Shown here in pieces: positions 28,542 to 37,683 of a DNA stretch of 47,934 nucleotides. The notes beneath the pieces were generated by a model. It saw only the letters and a program-made list of their open reading frames with translations. It made no database searches and had not been told where the DNA came from. Source of the stretch: Sphingomonas sp. dw_22 (GTDB taxonomy: Bacteria > Pseudomonadota > Alphaproteobacteria > Sphingomonadales > Sphingomonadaceae); NCBI RefSeq assembly GCF_018449795.1, contig NZ_JAAVVE010000034.1, positions 1 through 47,934 on the forward strand, read 5' to 3'. How positions within the stretch are numbered: position 1 is the first letter of the stretch; each line of letters begins with the position of its first letter. Made by a program: the position numbers and the translations under genes.

Positions 28542-30572
28542 ATGAAGACCAAGAAATTCCTGCTGCTCGCGGGCGGCGCCGCGTTGCTGGCGGTTGCCGC
28601 ACCGGCGCTCGCGCAGACGGCGCCCAAATATGGCAGCTTCGGCGTCGATCTGAGCGCGCAGAAGGCAAGCACGAAGCCGGGTGACGATTTCTGGACCTAT
28701 GCGAACGGCGGCTGGGCCGATCGCGTCCAGATCGCGCCGGATCGCGCCTCGGCGGGCTTTGGCACGCAGCTCTCGATCGAGGCGGAGGCGAATGTCCGCG
28801 GCATCCTGGACGACATGGCGAAGAACCCCGCCAGCTATGGCGCGACGGGCCGGCAGGTCGGCGACTATTATGCGAGCTGGATGGACCAGGCCGGCATCGA
28901 GGCGCGCGGCACGGCGCCGCTCCAGCCCTATCTGGGCCGCATCGCCGCGGTGCAGGATCTGGCCGGGCTCCAGACATTGTTCGCCAGCATCGGCTATGCC
29001 TCGCCGGTCGAGATCGGCGTCATGCCCGATCTCGCCGATCCGACGCGCTACACCGCCGTCGCCGGCCAGGGCGGCCTTGGCATGCCGCGCGACTATTATC
29101 TGCTGGAGGGCGAGAAATATGACGGTTTCCGCGCCGCCTATCGCGCCTATGTCCAGAAGATCCAGGAGCTGGCCGGCATCCCCGATGCCGGTGCCAAGGC
29201 CGATGCGATCGTCGCGCTCGAGACCGCGATGGCCAAGGGCCAATGGTCGCCCGAGCAGAGCCGCGACATCGCCGCGCTGAACGATCCCGAGACGGTGGCG
29301 GGCCTGGAGGCCAAGGCGCCGGAATTCGATTGGGCGCTGCTGCTCAAGACCGCCGGCATCGAAAGCTCGCCCACGGTGCTGATGACGCAGAACACTGCGA
29401 TCGCCGCGATGGGCAAGATACTGGTCGCGACGCCGCTTGCCACCTGGAAGGACTATCTCGCCTATCGCTTCGTCAGCGATCACGCCCAGTATCTGCCCAA
29501 GGCGTTCGACGATGCGCGCTTCGATTTCTATTCGAAGACGCTGAGCGGCGTGCAGGTCCAGCGCGAGCGCTGGAAGCGCGGCGTGCAGCTCGTCAACGGC
29601 GCGCTCGGCGAGGCGGTGGGCGCGATCTATGTCCAGAAATATTATCCGCCGGCCGCCGAGAAGCAGATGGCCGAGTTGATCGAAAATCTGCGCGCCGCCT
29701 ATCAGGAGCGGATCACCGGCTCGACCTGGATGGATGCCGCCACCAAGAAGGCCGCGCTCGCCAAGCTCGCCGCCTTCGAGCCGCGTATCGGCCATCCCGA
29801 CAAATATATCGACTATGCGTCGCTCCAGGTCGATCGCGGCGACCTGCTCGGCAATGCGATGCGTGCCGGCGAGTTCCAGCACCAGCTCGACCTGCAGCGT
29901 TTCCCCAAGCCGGTCGATCGCACGCTGTGGGAGATGACGCCGCAGACGGTGAACGCCTATTATAACCCGCTGGCGAACCAGATCACTTTCCCGGCCGCGA
30001 TCCTCCAGCCGCCCTTCTTCGATCCGAACGCGGATCCGGCGGTGAACTACGGCGCGATCGGCGCGATCATCGGCCATGAGATGGGCCATGGCTTCGACGA
30101 TCAGGGCGCCCAGTTCGGCCCGACCGGCAAGCTGGAGGACTGGTGGACCGACGCGGCGAAAAAGGCGTTCAAGGACCGTACCTCGGCGCTCTCGGCCCAG
30201 TACGACACCTATGAGGCGGTGCCGGGCACGCATGTGAAGGGCGGCCTCACCCTCGGCGAGAATATCGGCGATCTGGGCGGCATCGAGGCGGCCTATGCGG
30301 CCTTCCAGAAATACCAGGCCGAGCACGGCAAGGCGAAGGTGATCGGCGGGCTGACCGGCGACCAGCGCTTCTTCCTGGCCTATGCCCAGGCCTGGCAGAC
30401 CAAGGTGCGCGAAGGGGCGCTGCGCCAGCAGCTCCTCACCGATCCGCACTCGCCGGCGATGTTCCGCGTGAACGGCGTCGTCCGCAATGTCGATGCCTGG
30501 TACAAGGCGTTCAACATCAAGCCGGGCGACGCGCTGTATCTGGCGCCGGAGAAGCGCGTCCACATCTGGTAA
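28542..30572 (+). CDS. M13-family zinc metallopeptidase (neprilysin/PepO-like)
   Basis: A 676-aa secreted endopeptidase with a signal peptide ending ALAQTA. The zinc site is HEMGH (His512, Glu513, His516) plus Glu573 in GENIGDLGG; NAYYNP and the terminal HIW match neprilysin-family substrate-binding elements. Expected to cut small peptides in the periplasm. The true start is 28542; the frame stays open far upstream through acs, but this is frame noise. A strong terminator follows. Confidence 0.93.
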   Translation: MKTKKFLLLAGGAALLAVAAPALAQTAPKYGSFGVDLSAQKASTKPGDDFWTYANGGWADRVQIAPDRASAGFGTQLSIEAEANVRGILDDMAKNPASYGATGRQVGDYYASWMDQAGIEARGTAPLQPYLGRIAAVQDLAGLQTLFASIGYASPVEIGVMPDLADPTRYTAVAGQGGLGMPRDYYLLEGEKYDGFRAAYRAYVQKIQELAGIPDAGAKADAIVALETAMAKGQWSPEQSRDIAALNDPETVAGLEAKAPEFDWALLLKTAGIESSPTVLMTQNTAIAAMGKILVATPLATWKDYLAYRFVSDHAQYLPKAFDDARFDFYSKTLSGVQVQRERWKRGVQLVNGALGEAVGAIYVQKYYPPAAEKQMAELIENLRAAYQERITGSTWMDAATKKAALAKLAAFEPRIGHPDKYIDYASLQVDRGDLLGNAMRAGEFQHQLDLQRFPKPVDRTLWEMTPQTVNAYYNPLANQITFPAAILQPPFFDPNADPAVNYGAIGAIIGHEMGHGFDDQGAQFGPTGKLEDWWTDAAKKAFKDRTSALSAQYDTYEAVPGTHVKGGLTLGENIGDLGGIEAAYAAFQKYQAEHGKAKVIGGLTGDQRFFLAYAQAWQTKVREGALRQQLLTDPHSPAMFRVNGVVRNVDAWYKAFNIKPGDALYLAPEKRVHIW

Positions 30573-30591
30573 GTCCCGGAAGGGCGTACCG

Positions 30592-30631
30592 AACGAGGCG
30601 GTCCGGCAGCGATGCCGGGCCGCTTTCGTTT
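30592..30631 (+). terminator. Terminator of the M13 protease gene
   Basis: A long imperfect hairpin (AACGAGGCGGTCCGGCA against TGCCGGGCCGCTTTCGTT, tetraloop GCGA) followed by a short T-rich stretch. It starts 20 bp after the protease stop and separates it from the convergent membrane-protein gene. Confidence 0.75.
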
Positions 30632-30646
30632 GGGGATGTCAGTCGG

Positions 30647-31210
30647 CTAGAGAAGATAGACGAAGACGTAGCGCGCCACGAGCGCGAGCATCACCAGCCT
30701 GCTCCAGCGTTCGCCCCGAACGAGCATCGCGGCGATCATGAGCAGCGCCAGGATCGCGGTGAGCGTCAGGGCCAAAGGGCGAACGAGATGTGTCGCCAGC
30801 GCCGGGATGCTCGCATACCAGCCGAGCTGGCACAGCAGCAGTGCGAACATGACGCCGATGACGATCCGCCGCACCCGGAAGAAATGAGCGTCGAAGTGCG
30901 GCTGGTCCTCCGCTTCGCGCGGAAAGACGAGATGCGCCGCGAGATAATAGGCGCTGGCGAAGACAGTTATTGCCATCAGCGTTCGGCCCGATACCCCGAT
31001 GATGTCGCGCACCGTCCAGGCTGCCTGCCAGAAGGACAGCAGGTCCAGCATCACGAACGCGCCGAGCAGCGGCGTCAGCCATCCGATCCGCACCGCCGTA
31101 TTCGGCCGCAGCCGTGCCTCGATCGCCCGGGCAAGGCCGCCCAGCACCTCGGCGAGCGACAGGCCCAGCAACAGGCCGAACAGCGAGAAAATGAACTCGA
31201 AAGCGCCCAT
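30647..31210 (-). CDS. Membrane protein of unknown function
   Basis: A 187-aa protein with about five or six hydrophobic helices (for example FIFSLFGLLLGLSLAEVLGG at 5-24, then further helices to VARYVFVYLL at the end). ATG 31210 follows an AGGGGGA ribosome site. I do not recognise the family. It lies downstream of the peptide transporter but past a terminator hairpin, so it is probably its own unit. Confidence 0.75.
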   Translation of the reverse strand: MGAFEFIFSLFGLLLGLSLAEVLGGLARAIEARLRPNTAVRIGWLTPLLGAFVMLDLLSFWQAAWTVRDIIGVSGRTLMAITVFASAYYLAAHLVFPREAEDQPHFDAHFFRVRRIVIGVMFALLLCQLGWYASIPALATHLVRPLALTLTAILALLMIAAMLVRGERWSRLVMLALVARYVFVYLL

Positions 31211-31262
31211 GAAGTCCCCCTTTGCGGCGGCTTGTAGCGCCGGGCGCCGCGGGCGCAAAGGA

Positions 31263-31291
31263 AAGGCCGGCGCACTCTCGCGGCCGGCCTT
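31263..31291 (-). terminator. Hairpin downstream of the peptide transporter
   Basis: AAGGCCGGC and GCCGGCCTT form a perfect 9-bp stem with an 11-nt loop, 28 bp beyond the stop of the minus-strand transporter gene. The following T-run is weak. Confidence 0.65.
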
Positions 31292-31318
31292 CTGTTTCCT
31301 GGCGCGGGTATGCCGGGA

Positions 31319-33112
31319 TCACTTCACCCCATGCATCCAGCGCTTGAGCGGCCAGGAGAGCAGCAGCAACAGGATGCCGAGCCCGATCGCCCATTCGGAG
31401 ATCAGCGTGAACACGCCCAGATAGGTGTCCAGGCTGATCTTGAGATTGGTCACCTGCCCGCCGACCGTATCGACGCTGGCGAATTGCGCGATCACGCCGG
31501 CGACATATTGCGCCACCGAGATCGACAGGAACCACACCCCCATCATCAGCCCGACGACCCGCGCGATCGAGAGCTTCGTGATCATGCTGAGGCCCACCGG
31601 CGATATGCACAGCTCCGCGAAGCTGTGGATCAGGTAGAGGCCCGCAAGCCACCAGATCCCGACCTTGAAGCTCGCATCGGCGAAGCTGGCGCCCCAGACG
31701 AGGAACAGGAAGCCGGCGCCGACGCCGACCAGCGCGATGCCGAACTTGACCGGGATCGACGGCTCCAGGCCGCGCCGGGCAAGCGACGTCCACAGGATGC
31801 TCATGAACGGCGCCAGCAGCACGATGAACGCGGCATTGAAGAACTGGGTCTGGCCGGCGGTGATGCTGAACCAGCCGAACACCGAGAGATCGGTGTTGCG
31901 ATCGGCGAACAGGGTGAGCGACGAGCCGGCCTGCTCGAACAGCGTCCAGAACACGACGTTGAAGACGATGAGCACCATCGCAGCGAGCATCATCTGGAAC
32001 TCGCGCCGGTCGCCGGCGACGAAGGACCAGATCAGGATGCCGGGCACCGAGACCAGGAAGGTGCCGAACAGCAATTTCCCCATCAGCGACAGCGAGGCGA
32101 TATAGCCGAGGATGCCCGATCCCGGCGCGGCCGCGGTCGAGTGCATCAGGTTGACGTAGAGGAAGTAGAACATCGGCACGACGCAGAGCGCGCCGGCATA
32201 GATCCACCATTGCTGCCGCTCGACCGCCGGCCGCGCGGGCGGCTCGCCATAGCCGGCGAGCTTGCCGCCGTCGAACTGGATCAGCGCCCAGGAGATCAGC
32301 ATGCCGATCGCGGCCAGCCCGAAGCCGACCCACCAATCGAGCACCACCGCGAGCAGCGGACAGAGGATCTGGGACAATAGCGAGCCCAGGTTGATGCCCA
32401 TGTAGAAGATGGTGAAGCCGGTATCGCGGCGCCGGTCGCCGGGAGCGTAGAGCTCGCCGACCATCGTCGAGATGTTGGGCTTGAAGAAGCCGTTGCCCAC
32501 CGACACCATCGACAGCGCGATCAGCATCACCATCACGTAGAAGGGGCTGCGATCGGCATCGGAGACGAAGCCGCCCTTGGCGACGGTGCGCACCGTCCGG
32601 CCGTTCTCGATCAGCGAGACCGAGCCGTCGTCATTGCCCTTGATCTGCTGCTTGTGGCCGTCGGCCAGGACATAGCGGGTCTCGGCGCCGTTCGCCTGCT
32701 CGATCGAGACTTCGTAGCGCTGGCCGTCGACCGTCGCATAGGGCTTGGCCGTCTGGCCGCCGAAGCAGAGGACCAGATAGCCGAGCGACATCACGATCGC
32801 GCCGAACTTCACCGCGCGCTTGGAGCCGAGATACTGATCGGCGAGATAGCCGCCGACCAGCGGCGTCAGATAGACGAGCGCGGTATAGCCGCCATAGAGG
32901 CCGGTGGCCTCGCGATCGCCGAACATGAAATGCTGCGTCAGGTAGAGCGTGAGCAGCGCCCGCATGCCGTAATAGCCGAAGCGTTCCCACATCTCGGTGG
33001 TGAACATCCGCGCGAGCTGGCGCGGGTGGCCGAACCAGGTCTCCTCGCGGGCGGGATTGATATGGGTGATGTCCGGCTCTGCCGGGTTATCGGCAGTGGG
33101 AGTGTCGACCAT
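31319..33112 (-). CDS. Proton-coupled peptide transporter (POT/PTR family MFS)
   Basis: A 597-aa POT transporter. The proton-coupling motif TTEMWERFGYYGMR (Glu40, Glu43, Arg44) is in helix 1, and the second PTR signature follows (FTIFYMGINLGSLLSQ). It imports di- and tripeptides. Residues about 120-190 form a hydrophilic insert between early helices (VDGQRYEVSIEQANG onward), longer than in E. coli DtpA. The start MVDTPTADNP is followed by a soluble tail of 30 residues. It is divergent from the nitroreductase gene. Its position near the M13 protease fits a peptide-use theme, but this is inference. Confidence 0.92.
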   Translation of the reverse strand: MVDTPTADNPAEPDITHINPAREETWFGHPRQLARMFTTEMWERFGYYGMRALLTLYLTQHFMFGDREATGLYGGYTALVYLTPLVGGYLADQYLGSKRAVKFGAIVMSLGYLVLCFGGQTAKPYATVDGQRYEVSIEQANGAETRYVLADGHKQQIKGNDDGSVSLIENGRTVRTVAKGGFVSDADRSPFYVMVMLIALSMVSVGNGFFKPNISTMVGELYAPGDRRRDTGFTIFYMGINLGSLLSQILCPLLAVVLDWWVGFGLAAIGMLISWALIQFDGGKLAGYGEPPARPAVERQQWWIYAGALCVVPMFYFLYVNLMHSTAAAPGSGILGYIASLSLMGKLLFGTFLVSVPGILIWSFVAGDRREFQMMLAAMVLIVFNVVFWTLFEQAGSSLTLFADRNTDLSVFGWFSITAGQTQFFNAAFIVLLAPFMSILWTSLARRGLEPSIPVKFGIALVGVGAGFLFLVWGASFADASFKVGIWWLAGLYLIHSFAELCISPVGLSMITKLSIARVVGLMMGVWFLSISVAQYVAGVIAQFASVDTVGGQVTNLKISLDTYLGVFTLISEWAIGLGILLLLLSWPLKRWMHGVK

Positions 33113-33244
33113 GCGATTTATTGCCCTTTTATATCGATTTCCGGGCAGGCGCCCGGCGCATGGGAGGCCAGACTAGACGGAAAGAGACGGCTGTAAAGAA
33201 GGCGGCGGCGCGGGTGCGTTGCCGACATCGCATGCGGCTCCTAG

Positions 33245-33838
33245 ATGGCGGACATGTTCAACGACACCGCCACGCCGCTCTCGCTCCTCCGCACGCGCCG
33301 CTCGGGCAAGCCGCGCGATCTGGTCGCTCCGGGGCCGAGCCCCGACCAGCTTCGCGAGATGGTCGCGATCGCCGCGCGCACGCCCGATCACGGCAAGCTC
33401 TTCCCCTGGCGCTTCGTGATCGTCCCCGACGATCAGCGCGCGAAGCTCGCCGCGAAGCTCGGCGCGATCCTGATGGCCGAGAAGCCGGACGGCGGCCCGC
33501 GCGACGTGGAGGCCGCCGAGCAGTTCGCCACCCAGGCGCCCGCGCTGGTGGTGGTGCTCTCCGCCCCCGTCCGTGGCCATAAGGTGCCGGTGTGGGAGCA
33601 GGAACTGTCGGCCGGCGCGGCGGCGATGAACCTGCTCCACGCGGCCCATGCGATGGGTTTCGCCGGCGGCTGGCTGACGGGCTGGGCGGCCTATTCGGAA
33701 GCGGTGCGCGATCTGTTCGGCAAGCCCGGCGAGCGCATCGCCGGCTTCGTCTTCATCGGCACGCCCGCGCGGGAACTCGAAGAACGGCCGCGACCCGAAC
33801 TGTCCGAAATTGCACACTATTGGGATTCGCAGGGGTAG
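33245..33838 (+). CDS. Nitroreductase-family flavoprotein (YdjA-like)
   Basis: A 197-aa FMN-dependent nitroreductase-type protein. RRSGKPRDLVAPGPSPDQLREMVAIAARTPDHGKLFPWRFVIV matches the minimal YdjA subgroup start, and GFAGGWLTGW and GFVFIGTP match later segments. Natural substrate unknown. It lies 31 bp before the GntR gene on the same strand and may share its transcript. Confidence 0.88.
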   Translation: MADMFNDTATPLSLLRTRRSGKPRDLVAPGPSPDQLREMVAIAARTPDHGKLFPWRFVIVPDDQRAKLAAKLGAILMAEKPDGGPRDVEAAEQFATQAPALVVVLSAPVRGHKVPVWEQELSAGAAAMNLLHAAHAMGFAGGWLTGWAAYSEAVRDLFGKPGERIAGFVFIGTPARELEERPRPELSEIAHYWDSQG

Positions 33839-33869
33839 ACTCTCCGCCTCGATGGTGTATTAAGGGAGC

Positions 33870-34226
33870 ATGACAGCGCTAGAGCATGAGGACAGCCCGG
33901 TTTACCTCAAGCTTCGCGCCAGCATCGCCGCGGCGATCCTGCGCGGGCAATATCGGGCAGGGGATCAATTGCCGTCGGTACGCGCGCTCGCGGCCGAGCA
34001 TGGCGCGAATCCGCTGACGGTCGCCAAGGCGTATCAGAGCTTCCAGGACGATGGCTATGTCGAGGTCCGCCGCGGCGTCGGCATGTTCGTGCTGCCAGGC
34101 GCGGTCGAGGCGCTGCGCGTCGCCGAGCGCGAGCGCTTCCTCAAGGGCTATTGGCCGCGCGTGAAGGATCATATCGCGCTGCTCGGGCTCGACGTGAACG
34201 AGCTGCTGGACCGCGAGACCGCCTGA
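33870..34226 (+). CDS. GntR-family regulator, YtrA type
   Basis: A 118-aa GntR protein. The N-terminal winged helix is clear (PVYLKLRASIAAAILRGQYRAGDQLPSVRALAAEHGANPLTVAKAYQ core motif), followed by a short helical tail (about 75-118), which defines the YtrA subgroup. YtrA regulators usually repress ABC transporters and respond to cell-wall-active compounds; here no transporter follows. Instead the stop is 4 bp before a signal peptidase gene. Confidence 0.85.
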   Translation: MTALEHEDSPVYLKLRASIAAAILRGQYRAGDQLPSVRALAAEHGANPLTVAKAYQSFQDDGYVEVRRGVGMFVLPGAVEALRVAERERFLKGYWPRVKDHIALLGLDVNELLDRETA

Positions 34227-34230
34227 GCCG

Positions 34231-35067
34231 ATGGCCGAGGACAAGCCCGGCTGGCTGCGATCGCTCGCGGGCTGGGCGGTGCTCGCGGCCGGGCTGTTCC
34301 TGTTCCAAAGCGCGCTGGCGCGGCCTTACTACATTCCTTCGGGCTCGATGATGCCGGCGCTGCTGACCGGCGACCGGCTGGTGGCGAGCAAATTCCCCTA
34401 TGGCTGGTCGCAGGCGTCGCTGATGATCCATGGCACCGGCATGGCGAAGGCCCGGCTGCTTGGCAGCACGCCCGAGCGGGGCGATATCGTCATCGTCGTG
34501 CGGCGCGGCGACGGGGCGGACCTCATCAAGCGGGTGATCGGCCTGCCGGGCGACACGATCGAGGTCAGCCATGGCCAGGTGATCCTGAACGGCAGGCCGG
34601 TGCCGCGCGCGGCGCACGGCCATGCGATGATCCCGGTCGATGCGGCGGTGCCGTGCGACGAGGGGCCGCTGGCGGCGTTCCGCAGGCCGGGGCCGGACGG
34701 GCGGCTTTATTGCCAGCCGCCGCTCTATCGCGAGACGCTGCCGAACGGCGCCAGCTATGACGTGATCGACCTGGGCGATAGCGACCTGCCCGGCGGCTAT
34801 CGCAGCCCCGGCGACGAATATGGGCCGGTGACGGTGCCGGCCGGCCATGTCTTCCTGATGGGCGACAATCGCGACCAATCGGCCGACAGCCGCTTTCCGC
34901 TGGCGGAGATGGGGCTGGGCGGGCCGGTGCCGCTGGAGACGATCGCCGGGCGCGCCGAGTTCCTGACGCTCAGCTATGACGGCGAGGGCTCCTGGCTGAA
35001 CCCGCTCAGCTATTTCACGTCGATCCGGGGCAGCCGCACCGGCGCCAGCCTGCGGCCCGCGCATTGA
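34231..35067 (+). CDS. lepB: Signal peptidase I (S26 family)
   Basis: A 278-aa leader peptidase. One N-terminal membrane helix (about 11-30), then the catalytic Ser39 in YIPSGSMMP and Lys100 in DLIKRVIGLPGD, with the family box GDNRDQSADSR. It removes signal peptides at the outer face of the inner membrane. It has only one membrane helix against two in E. coli LepB. Being in an operon with a GntR regulator, rather than with rnc/era, it may be a second, conditional signal peptidase; whether the genome has another cannot be seen. Confidence 0.9.
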   Translation: MAEDKPGWLRSLAGWAVLAAGLFLFQSALARPYYIPSGSMMPALLTGDRLVASKFPYGWSQASLMIHGTGMAKARLLGSTPERGDIVIVVRRGDGADLIKRVIGLPGDTIEVSHGQVILNGRPVPRAAHGHAMIPVDAAVPCDEGPLAAFRRPGPDGRLYCQPPLYRETLPNGASYDVIDLGDSDLPGGYRSPGDEYGPVTVPAGHVFLMGDNRDQSADSRFPLAEMGLGGPVPLETIAGRAEFLTLSYDGEGSWLNPLSYFTSIRGSRTGASLRPAH

Positions 35068-35366
35068 TGCTGATCGTCGCCGGAACCCTTCGCGTGCCGG
35101 CGGAGTGGCTGGACGCCCTTCGCCCGGCGATGGCGGCGGTGATCGCCGCCAGCCGTGCTGACCCCGGTTGCCTCGCTTATGGCTTTGCCGAGGACGTGCT
35201 CGATCCCGGCCTGATCCATGTCGCCGAACGCTGGGAAAGCGCCGAGGCGCTGGCTGCCCATGGCCGGGCACCGCACATGGCGCCGTGGCGCGCCGCTTGC
35301 GTGGCGGCCGGCGTCGGCGAGCGCAACCTGAGGGTGTATGAGGCCGGCGAGGGGACTCCGCTCTGA
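35067..35366 (+). CDS. Antibiotic biosynthesis monooxygenase (ABM) domain protein
   Basis: A 99-aa single ABM domain (ferredoxin-like dimer), starting MLIVAGTLRVP and containing ADPGCLAYGFAEDV and HVAERWESAEALAAH. Relatives include YgiN-type quinol monooxygenases and small heme- or quinone-acting enzymes. The start overlaps the lepB stop (TGATG), so translation is coupled. Confidence 0.8.
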   Translation: MLIVAGTLRVPAEWLDALRPAMAAVIAASRADPGCLAYGFAEDVLDPGLIHVAERWESAEALAAHGRAPHMAPWRAACVAAGVGERNLRVYEAGEGTPL

Positions 35367-35424
35367 ACATTGCCGCGCCGGCCGGTGCGTAATAGGTTCC
35401 CCCGGGTTCCGTGGGAGAAGGCCG

Positions 35425-35925
35425 ATGCGTTTCCTGATCCTCGCCGCCGGCGTCGTGCTGGCAGGATGTTCCGCCGATCAGCCCCGGGCGAACGAAACGA
35501 CCGCGAACCTCGCCGCGCCGGAGCCGGCTGCGAACCAGAGCGCGGCCGGAAACGAGACCGCATCCGTCACCGGGCCGCTGGCCGGCTATGTCGGCAAATA
35601 TCCGTTCGACAAATTGGACGGGAAGACCTTCTTCGAGCAGCCGCTGGTCCGCTCGGCGGTGGAGGGCGCGGTGCGCGATGCCGCGATCCGCACATGGATC
35701 TTCGAAAAGGCGGGACCGCAGGCGCCGATCGCGGTGGTGGAGGGCCGGCTCGCCGCCTGGGGATGCGAGGCGCATAATTGTGGGCCGCACCAATGGACCG
35801 TGCTGGTCGCGCCCGACGGGCATGATGCGCAGGTCTGTTACCAGCCCGACGGCGCCGACAAGCCGGTCTGGTATGCCGGCGGCGAAAAGATCGCGCGCAC
35901 CGACCCCTGCCCCTCGGGGGAGTGA
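35425..35925 (+). CDS. Ivy-like lipoprotein (possible lysozyme inhibitor)
   Basis: A 166-aa lipoprotein: signal with lipobox VLAGC (Cys at residue 15), a low-complexity Ala/Asn/Glu linker (about 20-55), then a domain of about 105 residues. That domain ends with WGCEAHNCGPHQWTVLVAP, close in form to the CKPHDC loop of Ivy, the inhibitor of vertebrate lysozyme that plugs its active site. The linker would tether the domain to the membrane; Ivy of E. coli is instead free in the periplasm. ATG 35425 follows GGGAGAAGG. Last plus-strand gene of the lepB cluster. The family assignment rests on the loop and length only. Confidence 0.6.
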   Translation: MRFLILAAGVVLAGCSADQPRANETTANLAAPEPAANQSAAGNETASVTGPLAGYVGKYPFDKLDGKTFFEQPLVRSAVEGAVRDAAIRTWIFEKAGPQAPIAVVEGRLAAWGCEAHNCGPHQWTVLVAPDGHDAQVCYQPDGADKPVWYAGGEKIARTDPCPSGE

Positions 35926-35929
35926 GGCG

Positions 35930-37636
35930 TCAGGCGGCGAACGCCTCCGCGTCCACTGCGTAGAGCAGTTCCGCCTTTGCCATGGCGGCGGCCTTCAGTC
36001 CCATCGCCTCGGGCACGATCTGCTCGACATGGAAGCGCGCGGCGGCCTGCTTCATCTTGAGGAACGCCGGATCGCCCTCGCTGCGCGCGGCGATGCGGCC
36101 CTGCGTCTCCATCAGCCAGCCGCACACCGCGACCGAGAGCATCGTCAGGAAGGGGTAGCTCGCCGCGAGCCGGTCGTCGGTCTCGCTTGCCAGCAGGTTG
36201 CGGGCGACTTCCTCGCAGGCGTCGATCAGGCGGGTCAGCTCGGCATCCTCCGCATCGCCGCGCATCTCGGCCAGCAGCGCGAGCAGCGTGCCGCCATTGT
36301 CCATCGAGAGCTTGCGGCCGACCAGATCGGCAGCCTGGATGCCGTTGGTGCCTTCGTAGATCGGGGTGATGCGCGCATCGCGGAAATGCTGGGCGGCGCC
36401 GGTCTCCTCGATATAGCCCATGCCGCCATGGACCTGGATGCCGATCGAGGCGACTTCGTTGCCCAGATCGGTGGCATGCGCCTTGGCGAGCGGGGTGAGC
36501 AGCTCCACCCGCGCATTGGCGGCGGCATCGCCAGCACGGGCGCGGTCGAGCTGGGCGAAGGCGTAATAGACCAGCGCGCGGGCCGCCTGGGTCTGGGCCT
36601 TCATCCGCATCAGCATGCGGCGGACATCGGGATGCTCGACGATCGCGACAGGCTCGCGGCTGGCCGAGCCGGCGCGAGCCGACTGGATGCGCTCGCGGGC
36701 ATAGGCGACGGCGCGCTGGGTGGCGCGCTCGGCCACCTGCACGCCCTGGAGCCCAACGTTCAGCCGGGCATTGTTCATCATCGTGAACATCGCGCGGATG
36801 CCGCCCAGCTCGGGGCCGATCAGCTCGCCGATGCAATCGTCATTGTCGCCGAAGGAAAGCACGCAGGTCGGCGAGGCATGCAGCCCCATCTTGTGTTCGA
36901 TCGAGACGGTGCGGACATCGTTGAAGGTGCCGGGCGTGCCGTCCGCGTTCAGCCGGTATTTGGGGACGAGGAACAGCGACAGGCCCTTGGTGCCCGCCGG
37001 GGCGTCGGGCGTGCGGGCCAGGACGAGGTGGACGATGTTCTCGGCCAGGTCGTGATCGCCGAACGAGATGAAGATCTTGGTGCCCTTGATCCGGTATGTC
37101 CCGTCGCCGACCGGCTCGGCCTTGGACTTGAGCGCGCCGACATCGCTGCCCGCCTGGGGTTCGGTCAGGTTCATCGTCCCCGTCCAGGCGCCGGTGGCGA
37201 GATGGGGGAGGTAGAGCGCCTGCTGCCCGGGCGTGCCGTGATGCGTCAGCGCCTCGATCGCGCCCACCGTCAGGATCGGCGCGAGCGCGAAGCCCATGTT
37301 CGCGGTGCCCAGCGTCTCCAGCACCGCGATCGACAGGCTCACCGGCAGGCCCTGCCCGCCAAATGCGACGGGCGAGCCGATCGTGCCCCAGCCGCCCTCG
37401 ACATAGGCGCGATAGGCATCGGCGAAGCCCGCCGGCATCTTCACGCCGTCCTCGGTCCATTTCGGGCCGTCGGTATCGCCGAGTCGCTCCAGCGGCGCCC
37501 ATTCGCCCGCCGCGAACTGGCCCGCTCCCTCCAGCACCGCCTCGACCAGGTCCGGCGTCGCCTCGGCGGAGACTTCGGAAAGGCGGACGATATGCTCCAG
37601 AACGAAGCGCTGTTCGGTGATGGCGGGCGTGAACAT
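35930..37636 (-). CDS. Acyl-CoA dehydrogenase (long, DmdC/AcdA-type)
   Basis: A 568-aa acyl-CoA dehydrogenase, longer than the 380-aa core family, with the extra N- and C-terminal segments of the DmdC/FadE5-like group. The core has the FAD motif MNLTEPQAGSDVG and the catalytic-base region PIYEGTNGIQAADLVGRK. It oxidises an acyl-CoA to the 2-enoyl-CoA; chain length is unknown. ATG 37636 is used; the upstream frame to 37696 is not conserved in character. It is divergent from the Sua5-type gene with a 47-bp gap. Confidence 0.92.
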   Translation of the reverse strand: MFTPAITEQRFVLEHIVRLSEVSAEATPDLVEAVLEGAGQFAAGEWAPLERLGDTDGPKWTEDGVKMPAGFADAYRAYVEGGWGTIGSPVAFGGQGLPVSLSIAVLETLGTANMGFALAPILTVGAIEALTHHGTPGQQALYLPHLATGAWTGTMNLTEPQAGSDVGALKSKAEPVGDGTYRIKGTKIFISFGDHDLAENIVHLVLARTPDAPAGTKGLSLFLVPKYRLNADGTPGTFNDVRTVSIEHKMGLHASPTCVLSFGDNDDCIGELIGPELGGIRAMFTMMNNARLNVGLQGVQVAERATQRAVAYARERIQSARAGSASREPVAIVEHPDVRRMLMRMKAQTQAARALVYYAFAQLDRARAGDAAANARVELLTPLAKAHATDLGNEVASIGIQVHGGMGYIEETGAAQHFRDARITPIYEGTNGIQAADLVGRKLSMDNGGTLLALLAEMRGDAEDAELTRLIDACEEVARNLLASETDDRLAASYPFLTMLSVAVCGWLMETQGRIAARSEGDPAFLKMKQAAARFHVEQIVPEAMGLKAAAMAKAELLYAVDAEAFAA

Positions 37637-37683
37637 CGGTGCCTCTCTTGTCTGCGTGTCGCGGGCGCTATAGCCCGCACCGG

